Assembly: GCF_000327385.1 (NCBI RefSeq)
Contig: NW_008706795.1
Coordinates: forward strand, 461,034-525,033
Source of the DNA: Lottia gigantea
Taxonomy: Eukaryota > Mollusca > Gastropoda > Lottiidae
DNA length: 64,000 bases
Direction of reading: 5' to 3'
Made by a program: the position numbers and the translations under genes
In this document: positions 57,609 through 64,000 of the stretch, piece after piece
Layout: every line of letters starts with the position of its first letter
How positions within the stretch are numbered: the stretch's first letter is position 1
Notes under the pieces: generated by a model
Databases searched by the model: none
What the model was told of the DNA's origin: nothing
Seen by the model: the letters and a program-made list of their open reading frames with translations, nothing else

Positions 57609-58809
57609 AATGTAAGATAATTGTTTTTTAACTTTTATGCAAAAACGCTACAAGAAAGGCAATCTGATTGAAATAAGATTACAATTTCGTATCTTTATCT
57701 TTTTCTGTTATTTTTAGTCTACATTGTAATCTAAATATATTTCAACCAAAAAACGTCCTAAAGGTGGTATTTTAAATCAATCAAAGCGTGTCATGTTAAA
57801 CCAGTTTCTCGATAAAATAAAGAGTGGCATCCTCTTGGGATTCGCAATGCCACAATTCTTTATTTCAACAATAATCATGCAAAGTGTAATTTAGATCTTA
57901 AAATTCGTAATCCACCCATGAATTATCTATTAAATATGTTTAAATATGAAATCTACGGTGTCTTTGGTTTCCATCACACGAGGTACTTTAAACTGATTGA
58001 AGGAGTCTGAGGTGCATGACCCGTACAGATAGCGTAGTTGATGGAAGAGAAATATACGGTACCTGGTGGTAACTGGCGTGATGCATGATGGTCGTCAGAT
58101 CCGGAACACAGCATCTTGCTTTGTTAAATAGTCAATTATTCACGACTTTTCAGTATTTGTTTTGGCTTGGACTGAATTGAAAAAGCAATTTAGACATTTT
58201 GATTTCTTAGAACTAGATAAATTTAAATGGAACGGTGAAAGAGTGTCTTAACTATTTTTCATGTCCTACCCACAGGGTGGGTTTTAAAAGCCAACCGCCT
58301 ACCCTGGCATACCGGAATGAAAAAAAGGCGTTAAAATGAGCATTGTTAAATTTAAGGATCGTAGATTTTCATACTACAAAACGAAACTATTCAATTTGAC
58401 GAAATTTTTGTTGACGTCAATATTATGGAATCAAAATTATTTTAAAAATGAAACGAAACAAATTAATATTTCTTTTTTTAGCTTTGAGATATTTTCCTTC
58501 ACATTTTCTGATTCAATTCGTGTTTAAAATAGCAATAATCTCTTTTAAAAATAAAATCGGGCACACAATAAAACGTACAAAAACCTCTATATTTTTTTAA
58601 TGATCACAACGACTAAACAAGGTCGTTTGTTTCAGAGTTACTTCCCTTAACTTTTTATTGTCGTCGGGAACAGTGTTAGTGTTATGGGTAATTTGACCAG
58701 ACTAGTAATGGACTTGGCGGAAGAAGACATAAGTTGGTCACGACGGTTGAAATAAATAATTTGAAAATCAAACAGTAATTTTCTATGGATCTGAGGACAA
58801 AATTAATAT

Positions 58810-59425
58810 ACAAGAGCTATTACTCTGACAAATTGTTCTAGGTAGGTGTACATGCTGAGACAATGCTAGGTAAGAATGGTCTGTATTTGGGGTAAGTATA
58901 CAAGATCGGCACCTACAGTCTAAAAAGATATATGAGATCAGTAAATAGGATAGGAATACAACTAGGATAGGTATACAGGACCAGTAGCAGGATTAAGTAA
59001 CAAAGATCAACAACTGCAGTATGCAAGCACTATCCACCTCCAGGATAAATAGGAGACATCCACAAAATTTAATATGGTGGGTATATAAGATCGGCAAGAA
59101 TACGATGTCAGCAACTGTGGTAAGTAATGGATGACCACAAATATGGTAAGTTACAAAGACAGCTTCTAGGGCAAGAAGCAAGATCAGCAATTAGATTATT
59201 TATAGAAGATCAGCATCTAAGGTAAGTATACAAGGACAGCAATTAATGTATGTATACTTCAAGGTTACTAGACGGTAAGTACTAGTAGGTATACAAGATC
59301 AACAGCGGGGTTAGTAAGCAAGATCATCAACTAAAGTATGTGAACAACTAGGGAAGGTATACAAGATCCACCATTACGGTAAGCAAGAAATATTCACAAA
59401 TGTAATATATATATATGGTTGAGGT
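58810..59425. repeat. Degenerate tandem repeat of about 30 bp
   Basis: Diverged units of GGTAAGTATACAAGATCAGCAAC and variants run through the segment, ending in ATATATATAT near 59408-59418. This is an old array with no adjacent recognised exon. Confidence 0.65.
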
Positions 59426-59429
59426 TAGG

Positions 59430-59827
59430 TAACAAAGACCAAGATTTTAAAATATCACTTAAAAGGGCAAATACGATATGGTTAAATGGCGAATCTATTT
59501 TCAATGGGATGTCCACATGTACAGGATGCGAAGTCACCAACGTGTCTTAAGAACGTGTAGGTTGAGGTCACTCATTCTATTTCGGAGTCTGTGGTGCACT
59601 ATTTGGACCGATCTTTCGCCAAGGAAATAATACGATGGTGAAGACGCAATGGATTTTATCTGTAGTTTGAATTCTTTTATACTACATAATGAAGATATGT
59701 TTTCGGGTAATGCGTTCCAATCACGGATAGTGGATGGTAAAAATGAATCAGAATAGAGTTTAGAGCTAGTAAAAAGTGTTCGTAGCTTGAGACCATGACG
59801 TGTATTGTAGTCATAAGAAGATCCCAT
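59430..59827 (-). mobile_element. LINE reverse-transcriptase ORF C-terminal fragment
   Basis: A 97-codon frame (59534-59827) reads YNTRHGLKLRTLFTSSKLYS, then SFLPSTIRDWNALPENISS and VQIVHHRLRNRMSDLN. These are the post-polymerase motifs at the end of ORF2 in many non-LTR retrotransposons (Jockey/CR1-like groups). Past a frameshift, the next frame gives GDFASCTCGHPIENR, the start of the usual Cys-rich tail, then a stop. Only this 5'-truncated tail is present. The interval 57609-58809 upstream shows nothing recognisable. Confidence 0.75.
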
Positions 59828-60227
59828 ATGATTGAATGATTTGTCAAGTGATATATGAAGAAATATTGCGACCTTTATAATATATTATTCCGTGAAAGCC
59901 TTTGAACCTTTAGGAGATAAAACTGACACTCGGACCTATTTATGCATATAATGTTACATTATGACTATCGGTTTACCAATTCATTACACGCATTATCAGT
60001 TTAAATCCATAGCTTACGCATGTTCCTTAAACAACGTACGATTATTCACATCTAACTGTAGCTTGAACAATCCCATATTCTCGGCATTACAAACTATTAA
60101 CCTCCCTTGACAAACCATGCGTCACCATCAAATTAATCCAATCAGGAATCTTTGGCGTAGAAGGATGGTGCTTGCAAATGGCGGCCTCCATCGAATTATC
60201 CGGAAATGTTGCAGTTTCGTATTAAAG

Positions 60228-60620
60228 ATGGGTTCCCTTATTGTATTCATACGCATTATTGTCACATGACAAACTACAGTTATTGGTAAATAAACGCCGG
60301 AATCTAATTGGTAGAGAAAGAAAACTCTCTACAAATCAAAATTAATGACGAGAATGTGGGATTGTGAGAGCAACGGCTACATGATCATTATCATGTAACG
60401 TTGCTTAACGAACATGTAGCTTACGAGGATTTTGTTTGTTTTGCTACCAATGGCGTAATTGTATATTTATGCAGATAAGCACAACATATGATGATATTTA
60501 CATTTCTACTATCACTCCCTTCAATAAACCAGTTAGCTAAACCGGCGTTTATTTTCCAATAACTGTAGTTTGTCACGTTACAATAAATGCGTATCGAAAA
60601 CGAACAAGGATTGACCCAAG
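60228..60620. mobile_element. Inverted-repeat DNA element, about 390 bp
   Basis: Left arm GGGTTCCCTTATTGTATTC, CATGACAAACTACAGTTATTG, AAATAAACGCCGG; the right arm is the inverse (CCGGCGTTTATTTTCC, AATAACTGTAGTTTGTCACG, GATTGACCC). Arms are about 70-80 bp. No coding region. Confidence 0.75.
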
Positions 60621-61060
60621 TTTTTTATCTAGATTTGGAACGCAATTTTGAAAGGGTTTCTAACAAGTATTTTAAATCAAGCCATATTAAACAGATTCCG
60701 TTTTTTATAAGAAGAAATAAAGTGTTAATTTTGCACTTGATTTGAAACATTGGTAGACTAAGTTTGAAGAGAGAAATGACTTCAAACAGTGGCGTTTCTG
60801 GAAAACATTAGGCGAAGAGGCCGAGCAGAGGTCACAGATTTTCTTCTAATAAAATGGTAAAAAATTTGAAAAGAAAAGAAAGAATGTCGGGTTATATCAC
60901 GAGAATATCAGTAAGGACCGCCAACTTGCTGCAAGCTACAAGGAATTGGAATCTGGTCCTATTAAAGTAGTGAGCAATACATAAATTGTAGAGCAATATA
61001 GATATCTATATAAAATTACAGATAACAAATATCACTCTACTATTGATATAAAATAAGCAC

Positions 61061-61994
61061 TATGTTAACAGTGAAAATATTTCATTATCGTAAAGTACAG
61101 ATAAATACTGAAAGATATCAAAAAAAATATTACAATTTTTATCTTTTTTAAATTTAATGAGTATATTTAATTTAAAATTGAAAAAAAAAACTTTAAAGGG
61201 GCATTCCGCTTTTTTTGTAAAACATTTTCATTATCAAAACGTCGTTAATTATACCTGAAAAAAATTCGACCTACAATAAAGCGAAATGTCCGTTTAAAAG
61301 ATAGACCTAATTGTAACTACGACCCACCTTAATATTTAAGAAACTGAGTACTGTTTTTGGTGATGGTTGATTACAAGATAACTCTGGTTCAAGATGACTC
61401 CCATCACATCGCGTAGTCGCTTTTTTTAATACTTTGAATTGCATTATAGGTAATAGGGGTGTCTCAATATCTTATTTCTTTTTAATGATGGCTCGTCGCC
61501 AAAATCTTTATTGACTATATAGCGTCAGCTAAACTCATGATTTGAGGAAGATAAGATCAATATCTCGGGGAATCGTGTAAATGATGATACAAGCAACAAA
61601 ATTGGCAATAAGTTCAATGAGTAATACTTATCAAATCTTTCCGATTGGCCAATTGAAAATTCAACAAGGGGGTAATTATTCAAGATGGCTGCCATGTAAG
61701 CCCTCTGACGTCCACATTTTGCTAAAAAGAAATTATTTGTAATATAGGTTTTTGTCATATTGGTGACATCACTGCTGTCAAACTGGGGTTCAGTGTCAAC
61801 CAACCTGCTCGTCAACATCGGTGGTTAGTCAAAAAAACCATGACGGCTTCTCAGATATATAGGTAGCACAGTGTAGGTCGGATATTTACGTAAGACAACA
61901 TACTGCAAGGGATAGTTACGTTTTGGGCAAGGGAGCTTATTTGTAATAGTTTGGATTTTATATATCAGATTAGCACAAGAAAGTATGATTGTAA
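61061..61994. repeat. Duplicated block, copy 1
   Basis: Nearly identical to 63067-64000 in the same orientation, offset about 2006 bp. Starts TATGTTAACAGTGAAAATAT. It includes a 'TTTAAAGGGGCATTCCGC' motif and a 97-codon minus-strand frame (61525-61818: RLVDTEPQFDSSDVTNMTK, MAAILNNYPLVEFSIGQSE) that I do not recognise. Confidence 0.9.
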
Positions 61995-62069
61995 TTGATC
62001 GGATCATACAAACTCCGACATTTCCAAGCCTGCCTTGTTTCTAAAAGAAGATACAACGAAAATACAATA

Positions 62070-62442
62070 CAGAGTACGATTTATATAGAGAGTACGTTAT
62101 ATATACAGGGTACGTTATATATACAGAGTGCGTTATATATACAGAGTACGTTATATATACAGGGTACGTTATATATACAGGGTACGTTATATATACAGAG
62201 TACGTTATATATATAGAGTACGTTATATATACAGAGCATGTTATACATACAGGGTGCGTTATATATACAGAGCATGTTATATATACAGGGTACGTTATAT
62301 ATACAGAGCACGTTATATATACAGAGTACGTTATATACAGGGTACGTTATATATACAGAGCATGTTATATATACAGAGTACGTTATATATACAGGGTACG
62401 TTATATATACAGAGCACGTTATATATACAGAGTGCGTTTTAT
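62070..62442. repeat. 18-bp minisatellite
   Basis: About 20 units of ACGTTATATATACAGAGT with GGGT and GCAT variants, between the two copies of the duplicated block. It gives open frames on both strands (YIQSTL and similar) that are repeat artefacts. The interval 62443-63066 has no supported feature. Confidence 0.95.
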
Positions 62443-63066
62443 GTGAAATATTGATATAGATATGATTCCAAAATCGGGCTACGATCATAATTTTTTTGTG
62501 TTAATCAAGAATATTGAATTTTAAACGATTTTTGACACGGAATTTTGCGTTACCGGTAGGCCTACCTTCCTTGTCCAACTGCATGGTGCTCCAAGCGGCG
62601 AGACTTTCTGACCTATTCAGCACCGTGTTAAATACATATCTGGCCAAAATCTTGTTTAGAAATGGAGATTGTTCAAAGTGCTTACATCGCCAGAACATGC
62701 ATGTAACTCCTAATAGATTACCATACACTATAGTCTATTCTTTTAAAAAAATAAAAAACATTTTGTTGGTTATTTTTAATGAATATATGCGTAAAGATAA
62801 ATAATTCCGTCTTATTCTTATTAGCGACGCAAAGCTTACGTGGCAAATAGCCTTATGAGGGATTGTTTACCACGTAGTGATAAATACCCCCAGCTAATAT
62901 AATTTATGTGAAATATAATGTCCATGTCATAAGTATTATTTATTGAATGTTTCATTGTGAGATTTTCCTTAATTAGAGACAAATTTTCTTGCTCATTGGA
63001 AACGTAATCGTAAAAATATATCTGGTTCATGCGTGATCATTAGGACTCACTCCCTTCTACAACTTT

Positions 63067-64000
63067 TATGTTAACAGTGAAAATATTTCATTATCGCAAA
63101 GTACAGATAAATATTGAAAGATATCAAAAAAAAATATTACAATTTTTATCTTTTTTAAATTTAATGAGTATATTTAATTTAAAATTGAAAAAAAAATTTT
63201 AAAGGGGCATTCCGCTTTTTTTGTAAAACATTTTCATTATCAAAACGACGTTAATTATACCTGAAAAAAATTCGACCTACAATAAACAGAAATGTCCGTT
63301 TAAAAGATAGACCTAATTGTAACTACGACCCACCTTAATATTTAAGAAACTGAGTACTGTTTTTGGTGATGGTTGATTACAAGTTAACTCCGCTTCAAGA
63401 TGACTCCAATCACATCGCGTAATCGCTTTTTTAAATACTTTGTATTGCATTATAGGTAATAGGGGTGTCTCAATATCTTATTTCTTTTTAATGATGGCTC
63501 GTCGCCAAAATCTTTATTGACTATATAGCGTCAGCATAACTCATGATTTGAGGAAGATAAGATCAATATCTCGGGGAATCGTGTAAATGATGATACAAGC
63601 AACAAAATTGGCAATAAGTTCAATGAGTAATACTTATCAAATCTTTCCGATTGGCCAATTGAAAATTCAACAAGGGGGTAATTATTCAAGATGGCTGCCA
63701 TGTTAGCCCTCTGACGTCCACATTTTGCTAAAAAGAAATTATTTGTAATATAGGTTTTTGTCATATTGGTGACATCACTGCTGTCAAACTGGGGTTCAGT
63801 GTCAACCAACCTGCTCGTCAACCTCGGCGGTTAGTCAAAAAAACCATGACGGCTTCTCAGATATGTAGTTAACACAGTGTAGGTCGGATATTTACGTAAG
63901 ACAACATACTGCAACGGATAGTTGCGTTTTGGGCAAGGGAGCTTATTTGTAATAGTTTGGATTTTATATATCAGATTAGCAGAAGAAAGTATGATTGTAA
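63067..64000. repeat. Duplicated block, copy 2 (runs off the window)
   Basis: Copy of 61061-61994 with scattered substitutions and small indels. The minus-strand frame 63531-63821 is kept, with one clear residue change inside (RAYMAAIL to RANMAAIL) and a shifted C-terminal end. Whether this is a tandem duplication or two insertions of a repeat cannot be settled because the right border is outside the window. Confidence 0.9.

Noticed and set aside
58993-59190. 65-codon hydrophobic minus-strand frame
   Set aside because: It lies inside the degenerate 30-bp tandem repeat and shows no signal-peptide or domain logic beyond composition.
62081-62488. Frames of 73-135 codons on both strands
   Set aside because: The 18-bp unit is divisible by three and free of stops on both strands, so long frames are automatic.

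Overview
The window is animal nuclear DNA from a mollusc or close lophotrochozoan relative, probably a gastropod. The support is AT-rich, intron-rich genes with GT..AG introns, protein matches to metazoan families, and dispersed repeats with the CAAGGGCAATAACTC core and 'GTGGGCGTATAAAAACTGG' end that I know from mollusc genomes. The species is not determined.

Layout. (1) 80-13907, minus: DSTYK, a dual-specificity kinase, 13 exons in the window; the last C-terminal exon lies beyond position 1. (2) 14618-21864, plus: POC1, a complete 13-exon centriole WD40 protein (450 codons plus stop), head-to-head with DSTYK across 710 bp. (3) 24589-43485, minus: FHAD1, a complete 25-exon FHA plus coiled-coil protein (1376 codons plus stop), tail-to-tail with POC1. 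(4) 43486-49364: no recognised host gene; a possible LTR fossil, a TA-type DNA element and nested hairpins. (5) 49365-56230, minus: a caspase-8/10-like gene with all catalytic exons but no recognised prodomain exons. (6) 56231-64000: a LINE tail, an inverted-repeat element, tandem arrays, a duplicated block of at least 934 bp and two unrecognised reading frames.

POC1 is a centriole/basal-body protein, and FHAD1 is, as far as I know, expressed in ciliated and sperm cells. Their adjacency may be chance.

The most unusual feature is the behaviour of the minisatellites. Many start within a few to a few tens of bases of an exon edge. Two arrays are built from a splice acceptor plus the first part of the following exon: 47-bp units before POC1 exon 8 (about 16 decoys) and 79-bp units before FHAD1 exon 17 (19 decoys). 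Use of the upstream copies would put an in-frame stop into the mRNA. FHAD1 exon 17 is also bordered by a 50-bp array at its donor. A second notable structure is a three-layer nest in the caspase intron: a TA-type element inside a hAT-like element inside an older inverted-repeat element. An uninterrupted relative of the oldest layer elsewhere in the window shows the empty site and the 8-bp target duplication.

Exon borders were read by eye from splice consensus, reading phase and remembered family sequences. No alignment or search was run.
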